From assembly GCA_964413265.1 (NCBI GenBank), contig CAYPRX010000067.1:1-64000 (forward strand): a DNA stretch of 64,000 nt, written 5' to 3'. The notes under the pieces are model-generated. The model saw only the letters and a program-made list of their open reading frames with translations, was not told where the DNA came from and made no database searches. This document shows, piece by piece, positions 8,239 to 16,376 of this stretch. Every line of letters begins with the position of its first letter. Position 1 is the first letter of the stretch. Position numbers and translations under genes: made by a program. Origin of the DNA: CAVYGN01 sp964413265 (GTDB lineage: Bacteria; Spirochaetota; Brevinematia; Brevinematales; JAOACQ01).

Positions 8239-9066
8239 TTACACCTCGATAGTATGAGGCAATATCTCCGTATCGTGATTTGCGACTACTTCCAAGCAGT
8301 TTGATTCCTTCGCCATATTTCCTACCCACTGCAGGGATTGCATAAACTGTTTCCTGTTAACTATTACCCCGGGAAGGATCATCTGCTCCCATGATTTCCT
8401 GCCGTACCCGCAGTCACTGGTAAGCAGGACGAATTTTTCATTTCCCTTGATCAGTGTCGCTGTCAATCCGGGGGTATGTCCCGGGACATGGACAAAAACA
8501 ACCGAGTCGTCGCCGAACAGGTCGAATGATCTGTGGCAGGGACCATATCCTGAAGGAGACATATGAAATGTTTTTATATTAACACCATTCCACATGTGGT
8601 GAACGTAGCGAAGTCTGTCTCTTTGAGCGCCTGTTAATTCTTCTTCACTGGTCATAATACTGCGCGCACTATTTACCAGCTTTAACCCGCTGATATGATC
8701 TGAATGGAAGTGGCTTATAAAGACATAATCGATGTCGGAGGGTTTTATGGCTTTTTTACCGAGCTGCTCGCTTATAGCCTGTCCCTCGGGAAGAATCGGT
8801 TTATTAATCATGTAATGAAGCGGGCCCAGAATCCTGAGCTGATTGCCCCTCATATCAGTATGCCAACCAGTATCGATCAGGATAAGCCCCTTCGGATGCT
8901 CAATAAGGTATGCAGATACCGGCACGATCACCTGGTATTTCCTGGAACGGAAAAGGCCTGTATAGGCCAGGGGGTTCACAGCATTTTGATTAAACAGTAT
9001 GGCAGTGTCTACCTGAACCTGCCCGCAATGCAGGATATGAATCTTAATGGTCCTGCTCATAATCAT
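8239..9066 (-). CDS. MBL-fold metallo-hydrolase, AHL-lactonase-like
   Basis: A 275-aa metallo-beta-lactamase-fold enzyme. It has the metal motif HFHSDH near residue 118, an upstream LILIDTGWH strand, HVPGHTPG and a late NHD. Length and motif order match the N-acyl homoserine lactonase/AttM-like group, which often also hydrolyses other lactones; signal quenching is only a possibility. The ATG at 9066 is preceded by TACGGAGGATG. Confidence 0.85.
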   Translation of the reverse strand: MIMSRTIKIHILHCGQVQVDTAILFNQNAVNPLAYTGLFRSRKYQVIVPVSAYLIEHPKGLILIDTGWHTDMRGNQLRILGPLHYMINKPILPEGQAISEQLGKKAIKPSDIDYVFISHFHSDHISGLKLVNSARSIMTSEEELTGAQRDRLRYVHHMWNGVNIKTFHMSPSGYGPCHRSFDLFGDDSVVFVHVPGHTPGLTATLIKGNEKFVLLTSDCGYGRKSWEQMILPGVIVNRKQFMQSLQWVGNMAKESNCLEVVANHDTEILPHTIEV

Positions 9067-9250
9067 CCTCCGTAACAGGCTGAAACAGGCGCTTCAAAGC
9101 CGGCACATTTCAGCGTATGATTTTATATTAATTTCTGTGTTAACTCAACAGGAATATAAGGTCGGATATGATCATATTTATTCTGTAAATTATAAATGTC
9201 ATGTTTTAGCAGAATGAAATAAAATTTTCAAAAAAATTGTTTTAAAAGTA

Positions 9251-9278
9251 TTGACAAACAAAATTCATATTTTATAAT
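9251..9278 (+). promoter_or_regulatory. Consensus sigma-70 promoter of the padR-metal transport unit
   Basis: A perfect TTGACA (9251-9256), a 16-bp spacer and a perfect TATAAT (9273-9278). Both hexamers match consensus exactly, so the promoter should be strong unless repressed. The -10 box is overlapped by the first arm of the operator array described next. Confidence 0.8.
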
Positions 9279-9320
9279 ATCAAAAAGCGATATTGGAAAC
9301 CGATATTGATATTCGATATT
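9276..9320 (+). promoter_or_regulatory. Iterated operator for the PadR repressor (13-bp phased CGATATT boxes)
   Basis: AATATC at 9276-9281 is followed by CGATATT at 9288-9294, 9301-9307 and 9314-9320, exactly 13 bp apart. A further GATATT lies at 9308-9313. The first pair forms an inverted repeat over the -10 box and start site, and the last box ends just before the AAAAAGGAG ribosome site. The arrangement strongly suggests cooperative binding of the adjacent padR product (autoregulation). Binding itself is inferred. Confidence 0.65.
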
Positions 9321-9333
9321 AAAAAGGAGTCGA

Positions 9334-9642
9334 ATGAGCGATAAATTAACATGGGACCTGTTCATGGGCTTTATTAAAATCCATATCCTGCATCATGCTT
9401 CCAAGGCTCCCATATTCGGCCAGGAATTCCGTGCCGAACTTGGGAGGCATGGATATGTTGTATCTTACGGGACTTTATATCCAATTTTCCACTGGCTTGA
9501 AAAAGAAGGGTATCTTATATCAAATGAAGAGATAGTTGAAGGGAAAATAAGGAAATATTACAGTATTACCAGGAAAGGAAACCTGGTTCTTGAAAATTCG
9601 AAGGAAAAAGCAAATGAACTGACCCTTGAGTTATTTAAATAA
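9334..9642 (+). CDS. PadR-family transcriptional regulator
   Basis: A 102-aa winged-helix protein: LFMGFIKIHILHHASKAPIFGQEF, recognition region YVVSYGTLYPIFHWLEKEGYLIS, and wing KIRKYYSITRKGN. It matches short (subfamily 2) PadR repressors, with one C-terminal dimerisation helix. It is the first gene of the unit 9334-12386, lies directly behind its presumed operator and precedes the transporter by 18 bp. It probably senses metal or another ligand to derepress the operon, but no ligand site is recognisable. Confidence 0.9.
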   Translation: MSDKLTWDLFMGFIKIHILHHASKAPIFGQEFRAELGRHGYVVSYGTLYPIFHWLEKEGYLISNEEIVEGKIRKYYSITRKGNLVLENSKEKANELTLELFK

Positions 9643-9660
9643 AATATTGAGGAGTGCTCT

Positions 9661-10926
9661 ATGAATTTTATCGCTAAAATTTTTTATAAACTCAGCAGAT
9701 TTTTCAAATCAATAAAATTCTATTTAATCATCGCGGGACCAGGAATTATCGTGATGCTTGCTGATAATGATGCAGGCGGAATTACCACTTATGCCGTGAC
9801 AGGGTCAACTTACGGATATGGTTTGATCTGGCTCATGATATTACTGCTCCCTGTTTGTTATTATGTACAAAAAATGACAGTCAGACTTGGCGCTGTAACA
9901 AAGCATGGACATGCTGAAGCTATTTTCAGCGGCTTTGGTCCCTTCTGGGGCTGGTTTTCCCTGTTTGACCTTGTTCTGACCGACTGGCTTACGCTGGTAA
10001 CAGAATTTGTAGGAATGACCGCAGCTTTAAGTATTTTCAATATCCCTCCACTTTTAACCACAATTATAGTTATAATATTGATGGTATTAATGGTTATTCA
10101 GGGCCGCTACTGGACTTGGGAAAAGATAGCTCTTGTTTTCTGCGCTTTGAACCTGATCTACATTCCTGCAGCAATAATGCTCCATCCAACAGTTCATGAT
10201 ATTATTAAGACAGGTCTTATACCTAATTTCCCGGGGGGCCTTAACAACCAGATGTTTTTCTTCCTTATGGCAAATATTGGAACAACTATCGCCCCATGGA
10301 TGATATTTTTTCAGCAAAGCGCTGTCGTGGATAAAGGTGTTCAGGAAAAAGATATTAAAAACGGAAGCATTGATACATTCATTGGCAGCCTGGGAACAAC
10401 TATAGGCGCAGTGTTTATCATTATATGCACAGGGACTGTTTTATTCGGCGTAAATGTCACTGATGCCGCTCAGGCTTCAATAAAATTGATGGGAATAAAT
10501 CAATATGTCGGAACCTTTATGGCTATCGGCCTTTTTGACGCAGGATTCCTTGGAGCGATTTGTATTTCGCTTGCCAGTTCATGGGCTTTCGGCGAAGTGT
10601 TCGGATGGGCGCATTCTCTTAACAATAAAGTTAAACAGGCGCCCTGGTTTTATCTTCTGTATTTCTTTCTTCTGGCCGGAGCTGGCGCTGTCGTATTGAT
10701 TCCGAACGCACCGCTGGTGCTTATTACTCTGTTTGTTCAGGTAATTGCTGTAACATTGCTGCCTACAGCTTTAGTGTTTCTTATTTTGCTGTTGAATGAT
10801 GAAAAGGTAATGGGTAGGTATAAAATAACACTTCATGAAAACCTTATTAATATAACCATAGTTACAGTAGTAATTATAGTATCCACATTATACGGCATAA
10901 GTACGATTTTCCCTGAATTATTTTAA
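9661..10926 (+). CDS. Nramp-family metal transporter with NRMT-like (Mg-type) site
   Basis: A 421-aa protein with about 11 membrane helices. Helix 1 reads GPGIIVMLADNDAGG, where Nramp proteins have DPGN. Helix 6 reads GTTIAPWMIFFQQSAVVDKG, where Nramp proteins have AxxMPH. The Asn and Met that bind Mn/Fe are therefore replaced by Ala, and the preceding Ala by Thr. As I recall, these are the changes in Nramp-related Mg transporters (NRMTs). Mg or mixed Mg/Mn import across the inner membrane is thus more likely than Fe/Mn uptake. The downstream MgtE_N/CBS protein supports this. A GAGGAG ribosome site precedes the ATG. Confidence 0.85.
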   Translation: MNFIAKIFYKLSRFFKSIKFYLIIAGPGIIVMLADNDAGGITTYAVTGSTYGYGLIWLMILLLPVCYYVQKMTVRLGAVTKHGHAEAIFSGFGPFWGWFSLFDLVLTDWLTLVTEFVGMTAALSIFNIPPLLTTIIVIILMVLMVIQGRYWTWEKIALVFCALNLIYIPAAIMLHPTVHDIIKTGLIPNFPGGLNNQMFFFLMANIGTTIAPWMIFFQQSAVVDKGVQEKDIKNGSIDTFIGSLGTTIGAVFIIICTGTVLFGVNVTDAAQASIKLMGINQYVGTFMAIGLFDAGFLGAICISLASSWAFGEVFGWAHSLNNKVKQAPWFYLLYFFLLAGAGAVVLIPNAPLVLITLFVQVIAVTLLPTALVFLILLLNDEKVMGRYKITLHENLINITIVTVVIIVSTLYGISTIFPELF

Positions 10927-10942
10927 ATTTGTGAGGTGAATT

Positions 10943-11119
10943 ATGATTGACTTTTCAAAAATAGTGAAGAGTTTCAGTGATGTCAATAAAAGATATAAAA
11001 ACCCTACCATAAAACCGTCAAAATCCGTTAAATTCGCACTTCTTATGCTGAGGATTTATCTATTGTTTCTTGTCGTGCTTCTGGTAATCAAATTCATAAC
11101 GATAATAAAAGTACATTAG
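10943..11119 (+). CDS. 58-aa single-helix membrane protein between transporter and CBS protein
   Basis: A short gene with a GTGAGGTGA ribosome site, an ATG at 10943 and a TAG at 11117-11119. The first 33 residues are polar and basic (DFSKIVKSFSDVNKRYKNP, KPSKSVK). Residues about 34-52 form one hydrophobic helix (LLMLRIYLLFLVVLLVI), with a basic end after it. It lies 16 bp after the transporter and 10 bp before the CBS gene. The tight spacing and strong ribosome site make it a likely accessory subunit, or a tether joining the soluble sensor to the transporter. No family is recognised. Confidence 0.75.
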   Translation: MIDFSKIVKSFSDVNKRYKNPTIKPSKSVKFALLMLRIYLLFLVVLLVIKFITIIKVH

Positions 11120-11129
11120 GAGATCAAAT

Positions 11130-12386
11130 ATGAATGAAACAAAAAACAAGCTCCAGCCGGATAATTTTTATTTTCTGACAGAGATTATTGGCGCCAAGAT
11201 CATTGCAAATAATAAAATAATCGGAAAACTGGATGATGTAATAATAAAGTACAAGGGATCAGCAATACCCCATGTAACGGATTTCATAATTAAACGTCCC
11301 TTTGGCGATCCTTCTATAATCGTGCCTATCGAACACATTGAGGCAATAAGCAACAAGGTAATTATACTGGCTAACATTTTGCCGAGTGATTACGTCACTA
11401 ATCTTGAAAAGGATGCCATGCTTTTAAAAGATTATGTTCTGAATAAGAAGGTCGTGGACCTTGACGAACATGAAATTTCAATGGTTTACGATGTCAAGAT
11501 TATACAGATAGGGAAAAAACTCTATGCCAGCGACGTGGATTTCAGCCGTTACGGATTTTTTAAGAGGCTTCATTTAAAGAGAATTGCAAATTTGTTCCAT
11601 GTGACAGAGGACCTTCTGTCATGGATTTATGTTCTCCCCCTTCCTGACAATATAGACAGTTTTAAAGGAAATGTTCAGTTAAAAACGGTTAAGGACAACC
11701 TTGCAAACATTGCACCTGTCGACATGGCGGATATCCTTGAAGAATTAAGCAGGGAGCAAAGGACTGTGGTATTCAGCGAACTCAGCATGGAACATGCATC
11801 GGAGACTCTTGAAGAAATTGATCCTAACGTCCAGAGAGAAATTGTTTCTACTCTGGATAAGAATACTGTCGCCCGCCTTATCAACGACATGACTCCGGGA
11901 CAGGCAGCTGATATTCTATCTGTTATCCCCTATGAAGATAAATCGGAGATTATTAAACTATTAAATCCTGATCTGGTTGATAATATCAATTCAATCATTG
12001 AAAATCAGGAGGAGAATGTATTGAATTTTATAACGACAAGTTTCCTGAGTTTTTCACCGGATGAATTAGTTAAAGATGTAATTAAGAAATTCAAAGAGCT
12101 CTCAAAAGATAAAAATATGACTCATTACCTCTATGTTACCGATGAATCTGAAAAACTTCTCGGTATCCTCGATGTCAGAGAATTAATAATTGCCGATGAA
12201 AATTGCATGCTTAAAGATATTATGAAAAAACATGTAGTTTCCATCAACTGCAAGCAGACTCTGGAGGAAGCTTCACAGGACTTTTTAAGGTACGGTTTCC
12301 ATGCACTGCCAATCGTTGATGATGATGACAAAATTATTGGAGTTATTCCCTATAGAGATGTAATGAATTTAAAGCACAGGTTTTGA
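11130..12386 (+). CDS. Soluble PRC-barrel / MgtE_N / CBS-pair protein (putative Mg sensor)
   Basis: A 418-aa protein without membrane helices. Residues about 15-95 and 100-180 look like two PRC-barrel-like beta domains. Residues about 190-290 form the superhelical MgtE N domain (DMADILEELSREQ, DMTPGQAADILSVIPYEDK). Residues about 295-418 are a CBS pair (LYVTDESEKLLGILDVREL, ALPIVDDDDKIIGVIPYRDV). In MgtE, the N and CBS domains bind cytosolic Mg and gate the channel; here they are detached from any pore. It probably regulates the upstream Nramp-type transporter. Confidence 0.85.
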   Translation: MNETKNKLQPDNFYFLTEIIGAKIIANNKIIGKLDDVIIKYKGSAIPHVTDFIIKRPFGDPSIIVPIEHIEAISNKVIILANILPSDYVTNLEKDAMLLKDYVLNKKVVDLDEHEISMVYDVKIIQIGKKLYASDVDFSRYGFFKRLHLKRIANLFHVTEDLLSWIYVLPLPDNIDSFKGNVQLKTVKDNLANIAPVDMADILEELSREQRTVVFSELSMEHASETLEEIDPNVQREIVSTLDKNTVARLINDMTPGQAADILSVIPYEDKSEIIKLLNPDLVDNINSIIENQEENVLNFITTSFLSFSPDELVKDVIKKFKELSKDKNMTHYLYVTDESEKLLGILDVRELIIADENCMLKDIMKKHVVSINCKQTLEEASQDFLRYGFHALPIVDDDDKIIGVIPYRDVMNLKHRF

Positions 12387-12391
12387 ATTTT

Positions 12392-13234
12392 TTACAGACT
12401 TCCTACTATCCTCTGTGCCATCCTCTGATCCAAGATATCTGAAATCCTGACATCCGGATGGTGATAATTCTTCATATTCATATTTATTTTGCCGGTTTTC
12501 ACAGCTTCTCTCGGACACCAGTGAAAACAGGAAAAGCAGCCCATGCATTTATCTGTAAGCCATGATGGCCTGTTATCGATCATTTGAATGTTATTAACAG
12601 GACAGATCTTTTCGCAGATTCCGCAGCCGTCACATTTTTCATTACAGGTTAAAGTTAAGGATTCCCAGCCTTTCATCAAGACAACTGTTATTAATTTCAG
12701 CACTATCGGTATCATTCTGAACAATATTCCTGAAAAAACAATGTTGACCGGCATATTGCTTGTTTCTAATCTTCCCTTTTCTCTTTTAAGAATATAGTCT
12801 TTCACCGATCGTAATTTAATTTTCCAATTATTGAACATTAACTCATGCTGTTTTTTAGAAAATAAACCTGAACCTATTCCATTATGAGGCATCCTCACGG
12901 TGAATCCGCCTGCCAGTTCACCTTCGCAGGATTTTATAAGTTTATCAAATATTTTCATCGCATTTGAGGGATCTATCCCAAAAGTACATACCGCAAATAT
13001 GTACTTTGTATCAAGATTTTTGAATTTTTTAACAGTTTTTTCAATCAGTGATGGATGTTTAAAATCATAAATCGGAAATACAAATCCCACTATTCCCGCA
13101 TCGCAATTTATATTTTCCCGATCTGCAACAGATGTAACTTCTGTTAATTTTGCATCTATCTCACCAGCAATATCTCTCGCAACAGCAAGAGAATTGCCAC
13201 TTCCTGAAAAATAAAAAATCTCTGCTTTATTCAT
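12392..13234 (-). CDS. EFR1-family flavodoxin-ferredoxin fusion protein (second copy)
   Basis: A 280-aa paralogue of the protein at 4620. It has flavodoxin motif IFYFSGSGNSLAVARDIA, loop GFVFPIYDFKHP, a hydrophobic linker (about residues 165-190) and two 4Fe-4S motifs, CDGCGICEKICP and CMGCFSCFHWCP. The ATG at 13232-13234 follows CAGGAGAG at good spacing. An upstream in-frame TTG would place the ribosome site inside the gene. It converges with the CBS gene, leaving only 5 bp. Confidence 0.85.
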   Translation of the reverse strand: MNKAEIFYFSGSGNSLAVARDIAGEIDAKLTEVTSVADRENINCDAGIVGFVFPIYDFKHPSLIEKTVKKFKNLDTKYIFAVCTFGIDPSNAMKIFDKLIKSCEGELAGGFTVRMPHNGIGSGLFSKKQHELMFNNWKIKLRSVKDYILKREKGRLETSNMPVNIVFSGILFRMIPIVLKLITVVLMKGWESLTLTCNEKCDGCGICEKICPVNNIQMIDNRPSWLTDKCMGCFSCFHWCPREAVKTGKINMNMKNYHHPDVRISDILDQRMAQRIVGSL

Positions 13235-13360
13235 CACTACTCTCCTGATGCTCAATATTCTACAAGCTATTGTTCATTATAGCTAAAAAACAAAGACTAA
13301 GTCGAAACTTCCTATCTCCCTCTGATCACTGAAATGATCCGCATGATGCCCTGCCGTTTT

Positions 13361-13389
13361 TTGATAATTTAACATTTCCCGAATATAAT
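13361..13389 (+). promoter_or_regulatory. Predicted sigma-70 promoter for the polyamine operon
   Basis: TTGATA (13361-13366), a 17-bp spacer and a perfect TATAAT (13384-13389), 37 bp upstream of the nspC ATG. It probably drives nspC and the synthase, and possibly the two genes after them. Confidence 0.6.
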
Positions 13390-13426
13390 AGTATCAATTT
13401 GATTAATATCCATAGAAGGCAAAATA

Positions 13427-14533
13427 ATGGCGGAATTAAAAACCCCATATTACCTGATCGATGAAAAAAAATTGCTAATAAACCTGAAAAAAATAAAATA
13501 TGTAAAGGATATTTCCGGTGCGAGATCGCTACTCGCTTTGAAATGCTTCTCAACATGGTCGGTCTTCGGCCTGATGAGTAATTATATGGATGGTACTACA
13601 AGCAGTTCTGTTTACGAAGCGAGGCTTGGGCGTGAAAAATTCGGAAAAGAGGTACATGGCTATAGCGTTGCCTATTCCAGGGATGATATAAGAGAATTAA
13701 AAAAGTATGCCGATACGATAATTTTCAATTCTGCATCTCAGTTGAAATCGTTTTATCGTTATTCCGCCGGCTTGAAAATCGGAATAAGGGTGAACCCCGG
13801 CATAAGTTATTCCCATTACGATCTGGCGGATACAGGCCGTCATTATTCAAGACTGGGGATCATCGATAGAAAAGAGCTTTCTTCCGTTCTCCCGATGATC
13901 TCAGGAGTTATGTTTCATTTTAACTGCGAAAATGATGATTTTACTAATTTTTCAAAAGCTATCGACAGGATAAGTACAGATTACGGCGATATTCTTAAGA
14001 ATTTAGAGTGGGTCAGCCTTGGTGGGGGCATTTATTTCACAAAAGAGTATTATCCGCTAAGGGATTTCAGCATGAAACTAAGGGAATTCGGTGAAAGATT
14101 CTCGGTACAGGTTTATCTTGAACCTGGTGAAACAGCCGTGACTAACTCATGCGAACTCTTTACGAGGGTCCTCGATATAGTTCATAATGAAAAGGATATA
14201 GCCATAGTAGACGCTTCAACAGAAGCTCATATGCCGGACCTGCTGATCTACAGGACTGATGCTAAAATAGATAAACCTCCCAGGGGGGACTATCAGTATA
14301 TCATCGCAGGCAGATCATGCCTTGCCGGTGATATATTCGGTACCTATGGTTTTAAATTCAAAATAAAGACCGGTGCTTTGATACGCATAGCAGACGCCGC
14401 AGGTTACACAATAGTCAAGAAAACCTGGTTCAACGGTCTGCAAATGCCGTCCATTGCCGTTAAAAGGCTTGACGGCACGATAGATCTGTCACGGAAATTC
14501 GATTATTCCGATTTCATTAATAATCTGTCCTAA
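13427..14533 (+). CDS. nspC: Carboxynorspermidine decarboxylase
   Basis: A 368-aa PLP-dependent alanine-racemase-fold decarboxylase. The N-terminal TPYYLIDEKKLLINL and LLALKCFSTW (Schiff-base lysine) match NspC. Later come HFNCEND, the glycine loop WVSLGGGIYFT, the EPGE phosphate site and GRSCLAGDIFG, which supplies the substrate-side Cys and Asp from the partner subunit. It decarboxylates carboxynorspermidine or carboxyspermidine to the triamine. The biosynthetic partner is the next gene. Confidence 0.9.
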   Translation: MAELKTPYYLIDEKKLLINLKKIKYVKDISGARSLLALKCFSTWSVFGLMSNYMDGTTSSSVYEARLGREKFGKEVHGYSVAYSRDDIRELKKYADTIIFNSASQLKSFYRYSAGLKIGIRVNPGISYSHYDLADTGRHYSRLGIIDRKELSSVLPMISGVMFHFNCENDDFTNFSKAIDRISTDYGDILKNLEWVSLGGGIYFTKEYYPLRDFSMKLREFGERFSVQVYLEPGETAVTNSCELFTRVLDIVHNEKDIAIVDASTEAHMPDLLIYRTDAKIDKPPRGDYQYIIAGRSCLAGDIFGTYGFKFKIKTGALIRIADAAGYTIVKKTWFNGLQMPSIAVKRLDGTIDLSRKFDYSDFINNLS

Positions 14534-14547
14534 TGAGGTAGCTTGTA

Positions 14548-15777
14548 ATGAGGAGAAATGTTTTAATTCTTGGCGCTGGCGGTGTCGCCCAGGTAGCGGC
14601 CCATAAAGCTGCCCAGAATAATGATTTATTAGGAGATATATGCATCGCTTCAAGAACTCAGAAAAAGTGTGATGCCATAATAGAAAGCGTAACTCGTAAA
14701 AACAGTATGAAGAACAAAAGCGGAAAGCTGTATTCCAGGCAGATCGACGCACTTGATATTCATGCAATGATAAGACTGATAAGGGAAACGAATTCTCAGA
14801 TTGTCATCAACCTTGCCCAGGCATTTGTAAATATGTCCGTCCTTGAAGCCTGTATAGAGACCTCGGCAGTATACATGGATACAGCTATACATGAAGAACC
14901 CGATAAGGTAGCTGAAGATCCGCCGTGGTACGCAAATTATGAATGGAAGCGTAAAGAACGATGCCGTGATAAGGGTATTACGGCCATCCTCGGATGCGGT
15001 TTCGATCCCGGAGTGGTTAACGCATATTGCGCTTATGGAGTCAAGCACTTTTTCGACAGGGTAGATACAATAGATATAATGGATGTTAATGCAGGTGATC
15101 ATGGGAGGTATTTCGCCACTAACTTCGATCCAGAGATCAATTTCAGGGAATTTAAAAAAGTCTGGACATGGATTGACCGGAAATGGGTTCTCGAAAAGGT
15201 TCATAAAATAAAAAAAACATATAATTTCCCTGTTGTAGGCAGTATGCCAATATATCTTAACGGCCATGATGAACTTCATTCATTATCGAAAAATATCGAT
15301 GCCAACAGCATAAGGTTCTGGATGGGTTTCAGCGATCACTATATCAATGTATTTAAAGTTTTGGCTAATCTGGGGCTTACATCAGAAAAACCGGTCATGA
15401 CTGCAGAGGGTGTAGAGGTAGTTCCCCTCAAGGTTTTGAAAGCCCTTTTACCCGACCCATCCTCACTTGCACCGTCTTACAAAGGCAAGACTTGCATCGG
15501 ATGTCTAATAAAAGGGGCCAAGAACAGCCATGAAAAATTGATTTTTATCTATAATATATGCGATCACGTTCAATGCTATAAGGAAGTAGAATCTCAGGCT
15601 ATAAGCTATACCGCTGGCGTACCGCCTGTCGCTGGTGCTATACTGACCGCTGAGGGAACATGGGATGTGAAAACCATGGTTAATGTTGAGGAACTTGATC
15701 CCGACCCGTTTATTGAACTTCTGAGAAAAATGGGTTTGCAAACTGAAATACAGGAGTCGCCTGAACCGCTGAGTTGA
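14548..15777 (+). CDS. Carboxynorspermidine/carboxyspermidine synthase (saccharopine dehydrogenase family)
   Basis: A 409-aa protein with an N-terminal Rossmann fold (VLILGAGGVAQVAAHKAAQ) and the family signatures ASRTQKKC, NLAQAFVNMSVLEACIETSAVYMDTA and LGCGFDPGVVNAY. It matches CANSDH, the NADPH-dependent enzyme that condenses aspartate semialdehyde with a diamine. The nspC gene lies 14 bp upstream. Together they form the aminopropyl-transferase-independent polyamine route. The diamine used (diaminopropane or putrescine) cannot be told from sequence. Confidence 0.9.
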   Translation: MRRNVLILGAGGVAQVAAHKAAQNNDLLGDICIASRTQKKCDAIIESVTRKNSMKNKSGKLYSRQIDALDIHAMIRLIRETNSQIVINLAQAFVNMSVLEACIETSAVYMDTAIHEEPDKVAEDPPWYANYEWKRKERCRDKGITAILGCGFDPGVVNAYCAYGVKHFFDRVDTIDIMDVNAGDHGRYFATNFDPEINFREFKKVWTWIDRKWVLEKVHKIKKTYNFPVVGSMPIYLNGHDELHSLSKNIDANSIRFWMGFSDHYINVFKVLANLGLTSEKPVMTAEGVEVVPLKVLKALLPDPSSLAPSYKGKTCIGCLIKGAKNSHEKLIFIYNICDHVQCYKEVESQAISYTAGVPPVAGAILTAEGTWDVKTMVNVEELDPDPFIELLRKMGLQTEIQESPEPLS

Positions 15778-15866
15778 ATACTGCTAATTAGATTCTTTAC
15801 TTTCTTGTAGAACATATGGAACTGCCTTGAACTTGCTTTCCATAAGAAAGATAAAGGACAGATAGT

Positions 15867-16376
15867 ATGAAAAGAAAAGTACAGATCACTCTGATCGGAG
15901 ACAGTGATGAGCTTGAAGAGAACAATAAAACCGCTTATGAAATCGGTGCTTTTATAGCAAGCAAGGGCTGGATTCTTATTACTGGAGGCAGGGAAGGAGT
16001 TATGTCCGCCTCTTTCAAGGGAGCCGTGAAAAACGGCGGAATTACCGTTTCCATTCTTCCCGGTCAGGACATTAATGAAGGCAGTCCGAATTCTACCGTA
16101 ACAATTGCAACCGGGATAGGCTATGCCAGGAATTCCATGAATGTTTTATCAGCAGACGTCGTAATTGTTGTCGGCGGAGCTTCAGGGACTCTTTCTGAGA
16201 TAGCCTTCGCCTGGGCCTACAATAAACCCATCATAGCCTGTGAATTTACCGAGGGCTGGAGTCGTAAGCTAGCCAACCGGCCAATAGACAACAGAAGGAA
16301 TGATGTGATTTTAGGCGTTAAAAATCTGGAAGAACTCAAAAAATGCCTTGAGGAAATGGTTTACAGATTAAAATGA
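15867..16376 (+). CDS. TIGR00725/LOG-like Rossmann protein
   Basis: A 169-aa single-domain protein with the nucleotide-binding motifs of the TIGR00725 group of the SLOG/LOG superfamily: TGGREGVMSASFKGA and VVGGASGTLSEIAFAW. It lacks the PGGxGTxxE motif of true cytokinin-activating LOG proteins; GGASGTLSE replaces it. The function is unknown, probably the binding or hydrolysis of a nucleotide. Its stop codon overlaps the start of the next gene by 4 bp (ATGA). Confidence 0.75.
   Translation: MKRKVQITLIGDSDELEENNKTAYEIGAFIASKGWILITGGREGVMSASFKGAVKNGGITVSILPGQDINEGSPNSTVTIATGIGYARNSMNVLSADVVIVVGGASGTLSEIAFAWAYNKPIIACEFTEGWSRKLANRPIDNRRNDVILGVKNLEELKKCLEEMVYRLK

Noticed and set aside
8225..8262. 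TTGCCTC/GAGGCAA inverted repeat between convergent genes as bidirectional terminator
   Set aside because: It has a long 24-nt loop, a 7-bp stem and no T-runs, and it partly lies in coding sequence.
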